The position numbers and the translations under genes were made by a program. From NCBI GenBank assembly GCA_964036275.1, contig OZ038434.1:7397060-7461059 (forward strand): 64,000 nt of DNA. Reading direction: 5' to 3'. The stretch is from Litoditis marina. Lineage: Eukaryota; Nematoda; Chromadorea; Rhabditida; Rhabditidae. Shown here piece after piece: positions 36,177 through 49,396 of the stretch (positions within the stretch are counted from its first letter, which is position 1; the number at the start of each line of letters is the position of its first letter). The notes beneath the pieces were generated by a model, which did no database searches, was not told where the DNA came from, and saw only the letters and a list, made by a program, of their open reading frames with translations.

Positions 36177-39100
36177 TTACGTTGGGATGCTCACAAGAGC
36201 GGCGGTCAATTTGAGAATTTCGTCCGTTTTCTTCTTCCAGTTCTTCACGTCCTTCGACACTGACGTCCACAATTCTCCGTGGCGCGGCTCCGAACTAATA
36301 CACTTCGTGATCACTTGTTGTTGCTCTTCCTGTAAAATGAGGATAAGACTACTAGACTACTTTCTAAAGCACAACATCTTCGTATTTTCATTTTCACTTA
36401 GGCTATAAACTACAAAAAGCGACTTTTACACCGGTTGCAAACGTACGTAGAGTTTCGACGGATAGAGAGAATCTTGTATGAGCTGCGCCTCAAAAGGGTT
36501 ACTTAAAGCAGGACGATTATGTGGACCAATCCCGTGTCAACGGTCCTTTAAACTGCAATTGAAAAATGTATTGCAGTTTAAACGACTGAAGCGTTGGGAA
36601 TGGACCACATAATCGTCCTTCTTTAAGGTTTCGGACAAGTATTAGTAATTGTCACACGGTAACCTAGTCGCAACTGCATATAGTAAACTGCATTATGTAA
36701 ACCTGGATGCTCTGTAATGCAAAACGCCAACTTTAAAAACAAATCCCAATAATAAACTTCGTAATACATACTTCAATTCTTCAAACTACACATTGATACC
36801 AACAAATAACAGTGTACTGACCTCTGTTCCGTGCACGAGTTCGAACTTGTAGAAGTAGGCAAATGCGTCTCCATTGTCCGAATCCACATTGACAGCTCGA
36901 CGGAACCAGTCCCGCGTTTTCTTCACCTGAAGCAAAACGTTGATTAAAAACTGAAATACCGTTTAGTTTTGTACTCTGATCCCGATACTGCCCATTTTGA
37001 TGCGTTCGTTAGTCACATGCAATATTCTAATATTGATCACAACTTTCTACGTTCATAACATCACCAGTTTTTTTCTCGCTAGCGTACCATGCGTATAAAA
37101 TGTTGGCTTTCACTTTTCATGCAATAAGATACAAAAAAACATACCTTTCTATCGGCCCAGAACAGTTTGGCCGCCGCCACCAGTACATGGGGGTTGTGTT
37201 CGCACTTCTTCAACGCGTCCACCGACTTGGCCCGTCTCCCGTGTCGTTCCTCCATCCACACGGCTTCCGACCACAGACGGCCTGCAATCGGAGAAGGTCA
37301 AACAATCAAAATACACTATATTCAAAATTTAGAATTATTCAAACTATCTCTCCTTACAAGTTCCGCGTGAAACTTAAAAAATCAAGGGTGGGAAACTATG
37401 ACCTTTTATGGTACAAACTATTATGTTGATGAAACTCGAATATAAAAGCAATGGAGGTGAACAGGGACGAAATGTTCCCATCATGGCATCGGCATGGAAC
37501 AAACGCACATACAGTAAAATTGCTTACAAGTCTTTACAAGCATGATACAGTGCATAAAAGCTAAGTTTATCAAGTTTTCACTTGTAAACCTACTAACCAG
37601 AGCTCTCACACTCCTGAAGAGCGCGAGCCATTCGCTCAGCTGCCAGCTCCTTCAGACCAGCCCGTCGCTCTAGTCGCACCTGGAATGACAACGTACAGCC
37701 TGGTAATTGGTGCATATTTCAAAACTGATAAGAACCCACAAAACACATCATCTAACCATCACAGGTTCATACTCCATTCATGAGAAAAGAAAAATGTACT
37801 TTACTTTCTTTTCAACTTCTCGAACCGAGTCAGGCGACGTATATCATAAATCTTAAACCAAGCAACATCCAGGTGTACATACTACTCAAAATACATCGCT
37901 AAATTGGAACAAAAAACCAAAACACATACCGCTTCCAGCCATAGCTCTTCATTTTTCGGATTTCGTAACCGGGCCTTTTCTAAGTCAGATCTGGCCTTGA
38001 TCGTCTGATTTTGACTCTCCTCCAACCGACTCAACAAGATCCAGAGAGGAATGGCGTGGGGACACTTCTTCACCTGAACCAGAACATTTATGTTTGCTAA
38101 TTGCAATACCAAACCAATCATAGTTTAGTCTCCATTTGGATTTGGAAGGACAATCAAAAAACATTCAGATCTAGCGAACAAGGATCCGATTCATTCAATT
38201 TAGATTGAAATCTAAATTTTTGCTCGAATACTCACCCCAGCTGTGAAGGCCTTTCTGGCCTCGTCGAAATTGCCTTCTTGTTGATAAATCTGACCGAGCA
38301 TCATGTACAGCTTGGCAAAGTCCGCATAACTGAAAACAAACACAAAAACTATCAAGACTAGACTATGTTCAGCCGCAGCAAACCTCTTTTTACATCGCAA
38401 TACCAGAAGAATTCAGGTAGTGAGTTACAACTTCTTCAAGCGTATAAAAAACACTTCGACAATATAAAAATAACCACTCACGTTTTCAAACCATCATTGA
38501 TGATTGCTTTAGCCGCTTCTAGCTCTCCGAGACACCATTCCAAACGAGCACTCTTCATCCACAATCTGAAAACAATAAGTGAAAACACAGAATTTGCCAT
38601 TACTTGGATAGAATTAATTAAAAACGTCCGTCAAAAGCTCGTTTAGAACCACACTCGATAAAACAGGCGTACTGAACTAGACAAAGAGGTGTGCAAAATG
38701 TTTGTTTCTTCACAAACCTGGCTGATGGGGCGTTCTTTCTGGCCTTTTCGAGAAGACGCCTCGCTCTGGCGAATTCACTGTTCTCCGACTCCAACTTCAC
38801 GGCAGCCATCCAAATTCCCTCAGAGTTGGCATTGTGCTCGAAGGCCTAGAAAATAACACTCTCAACTACATTGAGGGTGAAAAACATAGTATGAAGTAGA
38901 AGTAAGAATGTTGAGAATGAGAATGTTTGGATCGTTCAGATCATGTATTACATCGCACAAAATCCAATTTACATCCCGGAGATGCTCACTCACAAGCAAA
39001 CAAAATACTGATGAGAAGCCAAATTAGCCTAATACACGTGCGAAACGAACCTCGGCCAAAATCTCTCTGGCGGCCTTGACATCTCCCTGTAGCCATTTGG

Positions 39101-42100
39101 ATTTGGCGTACATGAGCCAGAGAACTTCGGCCTGGGGACTGGCTTCGGTGGCGCGGACAAGTAGCGCCTCGTATTCCTCCCTGGAGATATAAATTAATAA
39201 ATAAACACTTACGGAGTTATTTTAGAAACTACGGAAAACAAAACAAACTGGTAGTACACAGTAAAAAAGATTGGTAAGATAGTGTAAACATTTACGAACT
39301 ATAAAAACACGGTAGTTTATACAACTAAACATTGAGGCTGCGCTCCACGAAATTTTTCAAAATTCAATAGAAAAACTCACACTGTTCCATGATTCTTCTC
39401 GAAATGGGCAGCGGCCAGCCAGAAACTCTTCCTGGGAATCGTTTGCAGAGCATGCGTGTACACGGCACGAGCACAAATATAGGCGCCTGGAAAAAAAGAT
39501 GGTAGTGTAAGTACGTATGATTCACGACTTAGAATGGAAGAGGTCATACTTTTTTTTCTATAGATGAAGTTAAAGTAACTCTATTTTCGCGAACTTTATG
39601 GAAATACTGAATTTGATCATAAACTCATCTTAGATCAGGCAATGAAAGTTTCATTTCCCCGTGTTTCGAAATCATTAAAAGTTCAACAAACGTTCGCTCA
39701 CCTTGTCTTTCAAATGCTTCAGCATCCTCCATCCACGTGTTCTTTCTGTCTTCATCTTCAACACCGAAGCCGATTGCGTGACGACTGAAAAGCAGGGATT
39801 AGCAACAGTTCTGCAAGCTGCGATTCTAACCGTTACAGGCTCGTCCTCACATGGAAACCCAAATTTTCTAGCTATTCAGTCCAAATAGCCACATTATTGG
39901 TAAGCCTATGCCACTCCCCTTCCGAAAACCCCATGTACTAGCGCAAAATCACAGATCAACAAGCCCTGAACAACCCTCCCCTGGCACCAGAAACGAATAA
40001 AACTCACATAATAGCCCAGCAAGTGAGAGGACACGCGGCTTGTTCACAGTCGACAGCGTCCTTCAGCCATTGGTCTCTGTTGATTTCCACCATATTCGCT
40101 CTCAGTGAGGTCAGCGCCTATAACACGTACAATATCTGAACAGCGTAAAACTTTCATTTCGTATGGTAACGAGTAACGTTAGCAGGAAAGCGGGTTAGTT
40201 GTAGTATTCATCGGTAACCTTATCACGGCAACTCTTTGATATAGTAGAGCGAGATGAACGTAAACATTACCAAATGACTTTCTCTCTCTATATCTTCATT
40301 ATGTTTGTAGTTTATAAATTATTAATAGTTTACATCAGAGCTATGAAACTCACCTTGTCCACAATTTTGTCGACCATTTCTCGCTGTCCACGCGTTTCCT
40401 CCAGGCGAGCGGCACTTAACCAGATCTGGCGATCGGTCGGAATGTGCTCACGAGCCTTATTCAGAACCTGAACAACACAAATTTCGGGCTGATATTGATA
40501 AGGTTTGACCTACAAGTGAAGCAACTTCTAACTAAATAACTATGAAGCTAGTGATAATTTCTTTCATTTCACTACAAATTCGTGGGTTAAAGTAAAATAA
40601 ACCTACCCTTCGTGCATTTTCGTACGTTTCGAGTCGCGCCAGGGCCAGCCAGAGTTCCGTAGACGTACTGAAATACAGCAAAATAGTAATTAGAAATATA
40701 TTTTCGATGACCGATGCTCGTTGTTTTCTTCTTCTCTTCATACACACGTTAAGCCACAATTTTCAATTTATAACGGGACAAATGAATTGTACGACTATAA
40801 AAACATCTTAACAATGTCTGGGTGAAAAATAACGATAATGAGAGAAGAATAACAAAGAAGATAGACAACAGCCGACGGATTATAAATTATAATAAAAAAC
40901 TATAATGTTGTAATGTTGTACAACATATATCTTGATAACTGTTCTGAATGTGACGCAATATACCTGCAACATTCGACAGCCCTGGTGAGGAGTACTCGAG
41001 CGTCCTCGGGATCCTCCAACTCCACAGCCGCCTTCCATAATCTGACGGAGGTAGGAATCTGCTCCAATGCCTTACGGAACACCTGAACCAGATTCTTTAA
41101 AAAGCTGATCCGACTTACCAGAGAAAGAACCTAAACTCTATCTTGTGAACTAAATCATCGAATTATTTTTATTTATTTTCAACTTCTACAGAACTAATAG
41201 CAGCCCATTATTCAGTTTGTAGTTTGTTTGCTAGATACTGCAAGACTAGTCAGAAACAGGTAGATAACTCGTTCCTTAGTCGTTCCCGAAACTATGACCC
41301 AAATATATATTGCTTCCAACAGATACGTGAACAATACAAACAAACCCTTTTCTTGCTGCTGATGTCCTGTTCAATATCGGCGGCCTTCATCCATATACGC
41401 ACACTGTGGGGCAGATGACGGACTGCGTTCGCCACAATTCCCTTCGACTGCTCCGGAGGGTGGAGTCTGGAACCATACAACAGTAAGGTCTGACAAGTCG
41501 ACAAAAGTAGTCTGTATTTAGATTGAAACCCGGGAGCCGGGAAACGTGATGATTTTGCAACAAAAATAGACAGATTTTCTCGTTTTTGACAAAAAAGTAG
41601 CCCATTCCTCCCTATATTTTTTTCTGGCTACTAGGAAAAATTTACATTACTGGGGTATGTTTGGAAAATCGGACACTCAGGTCAAAATTTCAATAAAATA
41701 AAATAGTTTCTAGGTTCCATTTTTTTCTCAAAAAATAGTTGTGTGGTTGTGTCAGCTTTTCGGTGAATGTATGTGAGGGTAGAGAGAGAAAAGATTCTCA
41801 AATGGAAGAGCTCTTTTATTGTTTAGAAGTTTAGCAACAAAGCTGTGAACAATGCTTGTAAGAAAGTACCTGACTGCTTCCAGCCACAAATCTTCGCTCT
41901 TTTTGTTCTGATCACAACCCTCCATGATGAGATTACGAGCAACCTGAAGTACACGATATAAATCGGATGTTTATAACCTCTTTCTCGAGAAGTCGTGTAT
42001 AGGAGCCTTTTAACTGCAAACTTTGAGCCGAGACTATTCACTACCACATATCTAGTCTCTTAGATGCGATCTAGTACAGCGGCTATTTGCTAATCTTTGG

Positions 42101-45100
42101 TTGTCAAACATATCACTTCACAACATCACATACTCTTGCAATCACCGTATTTTTCGACCTTTGAACCGACCAAAACTAATGAAACTCGAGATATTCCACG
42201 TCTAATACGAAAAACGGGTTATTTTGATGACAAATACCCGTTTGTTCTTGGTGTATGCCTACCTGCAGCTTTCCAACAGCCTCCTCTAGACGAACACTGG
42301 CAATCCATCCGGGTGGATGACCGGGATTAGTCTCACGCACAGATTTCATCAGCATACGAGCCTGAAATACATTTGAATAGTATTCGATAGAGGACAATAG
42401 TGGGCAGTTGAAAGTTGAACATATTATTTGGTTGGTCGTTAGGATCAAATTAAGTGCAGTATAATCTGCACACATCATACGGGTCGAACTGTGACTGAAA
42501 TGCCACAGGGTCCTACCCTACTATTAACAAAGTATAACAGTCCAACTCCAACATGTACCATTTCAGCCAACCAGAGCGATCGTTACTCCGTTATATGATA
42601 AATAAGGTAATTTTGTTCATGAAGTATCAACTGACCTTCTTGACATCGTTAATGTCTCCTCCGTAGGTGGGAAGCATTGACTGAAGATCTGTTAAGTATC
42701 CCTTCGGGTCTACCACGGTTTGGCCAGAAACGGAATCGGAGACCTTAAAAATTGAGTTTGTGTGTTGTGTCTGAATTGAAACGCAAAATGAATTGACTGA
42801 ACTTCACATTTGTCTTGTTATTACGACACACACAATGTAGCTCATAACTGTGCTACAATTGGCTTGGAGCGCTTAATAAACAAAAACAAAGAGGGCATGG
42901 GCACATAGTCAAATCGATGTCCTGAATAACTATTATATACTCGCGCATCCCTTTAAAGTCCGCAAGTAAGTATACGGCTCAATAAAAATATAAAGGTGAT
43001 TTTCAAGTTAACTCACATATCGAATGGAGAGTTTGTGGCAAGTTATCTTTCTAACGAACCAAACCATCTCAGAAGAGGTACAGGTGTTAGGCGCGAGTGT
43101 CGACTGGGCAACTGAGCTCTCATTGCAGAAGGAGAATATAAGCCCCGCCCCCAGCTAGCTAACTCATCATCTTGCAACTTCGGGATGGCCTTCACAAAGA
43201 TGCAAGCCATAACGTTCACACGTAACCATACATATCATCCATTGCCGGTTGCCCCAAATATATATCGAGACATAGGAAAACAAACACACTTGATTGAGTT
43301 TAATGTCCATGATCTTGTTTCTGGCCTGTCCGATCTTGATCAAATCCAGATCGCTGCTTGCGGTACCTGTCTGAATTCCGGTTCTCCATCCTGGCGTCAT
43401 GATACCACTTCCTCCTGTAAATAAGCGAAACGTTCCCCACGAACTTGATATCCGCTATTTATGTGAGCTGGCTGGTAGTCAAACGTGAAATGGCTAATCA
43501 AACATGAAATTCACCTGAACTTATAGGCGGAGGAGTAGATTTCAGTAAACTTTAACTGAACTACTATCGCTAGACGAGAAAATCAGGTATGTATGAACTG
43601 GGAAGTCCATGAAACAATTGCAAGATTTCCTACCTACTGTGCTTCTGAAGCCCGACCCGTACGGAGTTGTCATTCCACTCTGGACCCTATCATCAATGAC
43701 ACTCGATGTAGCTCCATATTGCATAGCTCCAGCTATCAACGAATCTGGTACCGGTGTGAATCTGGAAATGACTTTTCTATAATGTACTTAAAAATTAAAT
43801 GATGTGTACTAAAGAATGGCGATTATAAACCGGTAATGTGCAAGGAGAACTATCCAACTTCCGAGCCAGACAGAGAACTACGTTATTTTATGTAATGGAA
43901 ACAAAACTACAAAACCATACCTTTCCTGTCTAGGATTACGTTTCGCCTTGTTTCTTGAATCTCCGACTTCAGGGATTGCGGCCCAATCATCTTCAGTTAC
44001 CTTAAAATATTAAATAAACATACTTGCCTGAGAAATAACAATGAAACATGAAAAAATTTAAATATTTCTATATTTTACACAACCACATGACAGGTTTTCC
44101 CCTATTCTATTCTATTGGTTTTTGATAAAATTCGGACCTACAACCTCATACCCCATAAAATTAGCTCACCTCGCCAAGTTGACGCTTCAAATCAGAGAAC
44201 TCCTGCTGAATCTTGGGACGTTCTTTACGATATTTCTCAATGGCTTCCTTGTACTTCTTCTCACTGAAAAGGAAGAAAAATCAGTTTGTAGTTCGTAATA
44301 TAACTCCGACCCAATGGTGAAGGACCAAAACTCGTAAGAGCCCTAGCTTTACGAAGTTTTAGTGTCATTATTTATACCCGTGAACAAATTAATGTAACTT
44401 AAATTTACATAACTGGTACTAAATCCATAACTGGTACAACTACAATAAAAACCTCCAAATATCAAAATGAATGAATCTTTCAAAAAGGGGCAATAACTTA
44501 CCGATAATCCTTTCTGCGTTCGTCGATTCGTGTCTCTACTGCATTGTATATTTCATCGGCTTCTTCGTCCTCCTCGTCATATGGATCTTTCGAAAACAAA
44601 CGCTCCCCATAGCCCTCGAACTGTAACGAGTTTTAATTCACGTATGAACTAAAAAAATTAAACTCCACACTATTCGGTGTTCTTCTTAGCAACTTCCGTG
44701 ATAAACACTTCTTAGTCCAGACAACACATGAGCTCTTATTCATTTGTGAATTTGAAAAATTGAATTTCACATTATTCGGTGTTCTTCTTAGCAAATTCCA
44801 TGATAAACACTTTTTAGTCAACTTATTAGTGGTTCAGAATTGAGCGAGTCTTCAATGAAAATTTGAAAATACATCAAGAAAACAAGCTTCTGAAAAGATG
44901 GAGTTTCATATTTGTGCTAACCTCGTCATAGTTGTTCTCGTCCAACACGTCTACTTCTTCCTTTTCCTCTTTCGCTTTCTTCGACGGAGGACCGGTACCT
45001 GTCTCTGGCACATCTGTGGCTTCTCTGGCAGGACCAATATCCGACCTAGTTGTGAATCCAGTGGCACCTGAAATTATGAGTTGTAAGAACTAGTGAGGAA

Positions 45101-45415
45101 GTAATGCTTATTATTTGTTGCACCCAGTAAAATTACCACTGCTTTCCACAGTAACTTGTAAACACATAATACAATCATAAAAAGTAGTAGAATTAAGTGG
45201 AAGTAAAAGTCAGGGTCTAACTATCAACTATAGTAACTCCAAAATGATATTGTTTAGTAGTGTGTTCGATACTTCGGATTTTGAAAAGGGACATGTTTAA
45301 ACGGTGTCAACAACCTACCTCTTCCTACTCCAGGCACATATCCTGAAGGAGCTGGCATCCCCATGAAGTGCTTCTTGGCCTTGTTGACCAGCGAGCCCGG
45401 TATTGTGGTCGCCAT
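36177..45415 (-). CDS. PRPF6: Pre-mRNA-processing factor 6 (U5 snRNP, tri-snRNP bridge)
   Basis: Core splicing protein linking U5 and U4/U6 snRNPs, 946 aa (human 941). All 26 exons join in phase: 45415-45319, 45067-44922, 44620-44502, 44263-44170, 44000-43921, 43761-43634, 43414-43290, 42743-42636, 42361-42263, 41943-41870, 41466-41346, 41082-40964, 40667-40607, 40467-40354, 40117-40008, 39784-39702, 39486-39381, 39180-39051, 38845-38718, 38565-38482, 38329-38236, 38073-37930, 37679-37598, 37281-37145, 36926-36822, 36329-36177. The N-terminal PRP1 domain shows [17 protein letters not shown] and [16 protein letters not shown], then [14 protein letters not shown] and [20 protein letters not shown] repeats fill the rest ([48 protein letters not shown]). 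It ends in EPRHGELW. An acceptor lies 32 nt before the ATG. Confidence 0.98.
36503..36626. mobile_element. MITE copy B (TTAAAG...CTTTAA), PRPF6 last intron
   Basis: TTAAAGCAGGACGATTATGT at the left pairs with ACATAATCGTCCTTCTTTAA at the right, about 25 paired bases. The body is nearly the same as copy A 1.6 kb away (shared GAAAAATGTATTGCAGTTTA core). Confidence 0.85.
44651..44818. repeat. Direct repeat pair in a PRPF6 intron
   Basis: Two copies of about 62 bp, starting near 44651 and 44757, share ATTCGGTGTTCTTCTTAGCA and GATAAACACTT. They lie inside the intron between exons ending 44620 and starting 44922. Confidence 0.8.
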
Positions 45416-46478
45416 CTTGGTTTGATTTAATTTTGAATGAAAATACCCTGAAAATTATACACATAATGTAATCAGAATGTAATCAGAAAGCAACAAAGTA
45501 GAATAGTTAGATACTAATCTTACGAAGCAGAGGTAACTGAGACAGAGACAATATAAGAGACTTGCTCGAATTCTTCGCCGCCGGTGAAGAATATGTGAAT
45601 ATTACTTAAATGCCTCTAAAAATAACTTGAAAAATGTGAAAAATCGGCCGATACACGCAACGCAAAATTCGAAAATTGGCGGCCCGGCACAGGTTCGAAT
45701 TTCGAAGTCCGCATGATTGCGTTCGGTGTACTGAATGTTTTTTCAACCTACCGTACATTTCTCACACAAATAATTTTTGACAATAAAAAAAATAATTAAA
45801 TCCATAGTTATACCTCCGTATAACTACGGCATAACCAAAATTTCGAAAACATTTTGAGAGTAGAAAGCTTCATTGGACCAATAGTGCATGATAACAACAC
45901 AATACAACACAAACCAACGACAAGCAGCGAAACAACTAAACATACATTGTACCCAAAAGAATTACAATGGTGAGCAATATATATACACGAGGGAAACTAT
46001 GTGATTGAATGAAACTGATTCCCTGAAAAGATGAATGAGACGAAGTTAAGTAAGGAAGACAACTTACCCCTGATGTTTGTTAAGATTGAATAATGTAGCC
46101 CTGTTACTCCTACTTTACCTTGTCGTTGGTTCACCTCAAATTATCGGTAGCCCCTAGGTCGCCACTAACCACATTAACAGACCCCAGCTGCAGTGCACAC
46201 TTCTGAATAGTTTGACGTGGTACAGCATCCGATTTTCTCGGCAACCCCAGGAACTTCCGAAAATCCGATCTCTGCACTCTTGATAAGCTCACATTTTGTT
46301 AAAAACAAACAGATGCTCAGGGAAGACAGAAACATATCTTCTGATGCGTTAACCCATTACCGAACAACCGGCTTGCCACACAGAATGCCTTGAGTAAATT
46401 ATAACACTTGTAACAACAGACTATTCACTTGATGGCGAGCTTTTTCCCGGATGGTTTACTCATACGCCCTCGAATCCC

Positions 46479-46517
46479 GCGGTTTGAACGCAGGGTGGGT
46501 GGGTGGGTTCAAACCGC
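46479..46517 (+). other. Hairpin with a G-quadruplex motif in its loop
   Basis: GCGGTTTGAAC (46479-46489) and GTTCAAACCGC (46507-46517) are a perfect 11-bp stem. The loop holds GGGTGGGTGGGTGGG, four G3 runs with single-T spacers, the tightest parallel quadruplex pattern. Confidence 0.85.
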
Positions 46518-46537
46518 ACTATTAGAACCATAAGGCC

Positions 46538-46804
46538 AATTCTACAACTAACCGGGTTTTTAGGTAACCTAACCCTTTTTTTGGTAACCTATTTTTCAGG
46601 TTACTTAGTAGGTAACCTGAAAGTAACCTTACACTGAAATCCGGTTACCGTTCAAAGTAACGGTAAAAACCACATTTTTCGTTAGAAAAACAGGTAACCG
46701 GTTTTTCATTTTAGGTTACCACCCGGTTACCTACTGAGGTAACCTGAAAAAAAGGTTACCAAAAAAGGGTTAGGTTACCTAAAAACCCGGTTAGATATAG
46801 AATT
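46538..46804. mobile_element. Foldback element built of GGTAACC words, 267 bp
   Basis: The left arm from AATTCTA at 46538 through CTAACCGGGTTTTTAGGTAA is mirrored by the right arm ending TTACCTAAAAACCCGG and TATAGAATT at 46804. Roughly 75 of 79 bases pair. Each arm contains GGTAACC or GGTTACC several times. An outer inverted pair GGCGAGCTTTT (46434) and AAAAGCTCGCC (46831) brackets this element and the quadruplex hairpin. Confidence 0.85.
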
Positions 46805-49396
46805 CACCGAACCATAAAACTTGGATAAAGAAAAGCTCGCCAGAGCTCGCTCCTGATAAATTCGAAATGGTTTCGACCATTTATCAGGGTCTCGCTTCGA
46901 GACTCATTTCAGCTTTGGCACTCTGCCAAAATTTATTCGAAATTCCAATTTTCGAGAACGTGGTGACTCAGAGAATGTATACAAAACTGGCGCACAGATA
47001 CAAGACGTAGTTCTCACTCTTGCCATGATCTATCAGGCCTCACTTCGGGCTATTTGGCTTACGAAATCATGTTTGCGGGCAACTGTCTATTATTGTAAAA
47101 AACGTAAAAGTAGGTCAAACATTCATATCGATTCACAATTGAAAAGCAAAAGCCGGTACTCAAGATGAATTTGAAAGCCAACGAGGGAAAAGGGGTATTC
47201 AGATTGCAAAAAGAGAAACAGCATGGGAAATAGAAAGAGTAGATAACAGTAGATATTTGTTAAAAGAAAGCCTCAAAAGAACACATTTGCATCCCACAAA
47301 ACTGCTATATTGTTGATCGATACAGCTCACACTAGAATAGAATGGAGTGGAATGTTTATAAACGAAGTGTTTCTGCCTATTGCATATTGGTAACTGTAGA
47401 TGTCGTCGAGATTGCTTATGTTTGGATGAAGGTCACTCGGTCGAATAAGTCATTTGAGGAGGGTATGCAACAGATGCACACAATGGTTTATTAACTACCT
47501 ATACATGCAGAGGGTCAGAATGACAGATGTAAATACAAAACATCTGCACAATGAGATAGTAATATAGTATCTACAATTATGATCTATTTCACTCATCTGT
47601 AACCTCTTACAGTATACTTCGTTCAGGGAAAAAGTATCATTTAGTTAGTGAATTACTTGTGAATCCCTATCATAATTTGTTTGCTAGTGATAGTACTTCA
47701 CTAGTTTCTCACTTTGGAATCTCACAGGCGAGCGTGTTGAAAGTTGAAACTTCAGTTCAACTTCTGACCAGAGATTCAAAGATCGTTCGCTAAGATTGCT
47801 GGCCATTTCAAATTTGCCGTGAGAAAAATGTCTTCAAAAAAGTCCCCAAACCTGATTTTCATTGTTGCCGAATCCTGACCAAGAGATATCGCGATACTCT
47901 GACAAATAACCTGACTGAGACAAACTACAAATTACGAAAACTACAAAAAGAGACAAATTACGAAATTGAGAAAAAGTGTCAGCGAACAGAGAGTCTAAGG
48001 ACGAGGAATGCCCGAAAAAATACGGAAAACATGAATACTTCAGTACAATCTGATACCCCTGTTTTTTAACAGTGTTGGAGGCTAGCAAAAATATTCTCAA
48101 CACATTCCTAAAAACGCTTTCAGTTTCAATTAAAAAAAAAACCCCTAGATTTCAACCAATCTTTTCAGTCGCACACTCGGAACCCATTTGCTTCTCATGG
48201 TTTGAAAGAATGCCATTTGACGGACCTAATTGCTGGTCATTTTGGTAATCGTTTAGTGGGCTCTACTAAAAAATTACCGCCATTTTTAAAGGAAGTGGAC
48301 ATATTTAGTGCCGCCGCCGCTTGCGAAAGATCATTTCCATTCGCGCAACATTTCATTTCATTAACATTCAAATTTCCTGGTCATTAAGTATGTCTGAAAG
48401 AATTATATTTAACGAACACCACGCCGCGGAAGAGTTTCTGTTCTCAGGACCAAGTTGATGCGAAATCAAAAGTGACAACAGAGTAAACCAAAAAATAACC
48501 AGCCACAAATATAGGGCTCGTCCTTGAGGTGCACGGAGAAATAGGATGTAAAGTAATATAAAAATCCCCCACATCCTATTTTGATACATTGCATCAATGT
48601 GCGACCAATTTACCGCTCATCAAAATAACCGAATCACAACAGTTGATTCCAGTTGTTCAAAGAATATATCGGTTGTTTTCATGTTTTCACTGAATACGTT
48701 GATGGCTGTCTGGTTCGAGGGGTTCCCAACCCGAGATAAAACCGAAAATGACTTAGGATATGCCATATCCGGCAAAATATCTCTTTCAAAGAGGTAGCAT
48801 GCAATAAAGGTTTATTCCTCACAGTTTAGGTCTGAATGTTTCATCCCATCCAGATGGCATGCCACTTGCGCGAGGGAAATTGTTGCGAGAATTTATTTCC
48901 GCAGAAATAAATTCCACATTGGTCACTCGCGCAGACATCATTTCCGCTGAAAAAAGTTGCGCGAGTGTCACTTGCGCGGTTTTTTTACTCGTAGGCCACA
49001 ATAAGTAAATTTTAATTGGCTAGGTCACGACACGATGCCGACTTCTAGCCCATAGCGATTCAACTGTGACAGAGTGCGTGAGTGCATTCTCAAATTCGTT
49101 GTATTATATTTAATATTTTAATTTTCACCTATAATGTGAGGTAACTTGAAATATTATTTCAAAACTATTTGTAGAAAGTCAATTCGCTTAATTGATGCTA
49201 CTCAACTTTGCTTAGTTTCAATTATATATTTATTTGATTATCTGAAGGCCCAATTGGGTCTTAATGTCATGTGGTAATTTACCATTTCCAATTAGGAAAG
49301 GTAGATGAACCTTTATTCTATTATTTGTCTATACTACTATACTCCCATATCCCATTACAGATTGTTTAAACTCTTTATTTATAGGGTTTCGGAGTG

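Larger units (their letters stand above)
45448..48852. other. Intergenic region upstream of PRPF6
   Basis: It must hold the PRPF6 promoter but I recognise no core element. It carries a G-quadruplex hairpin (46479-46517), a GGTAACC foldback element (46538-46804) and several short perfect hairpins near 46850-46960 (for example GTCTCG/CGAGAC). No gene is supported. Confidence 0.5.
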
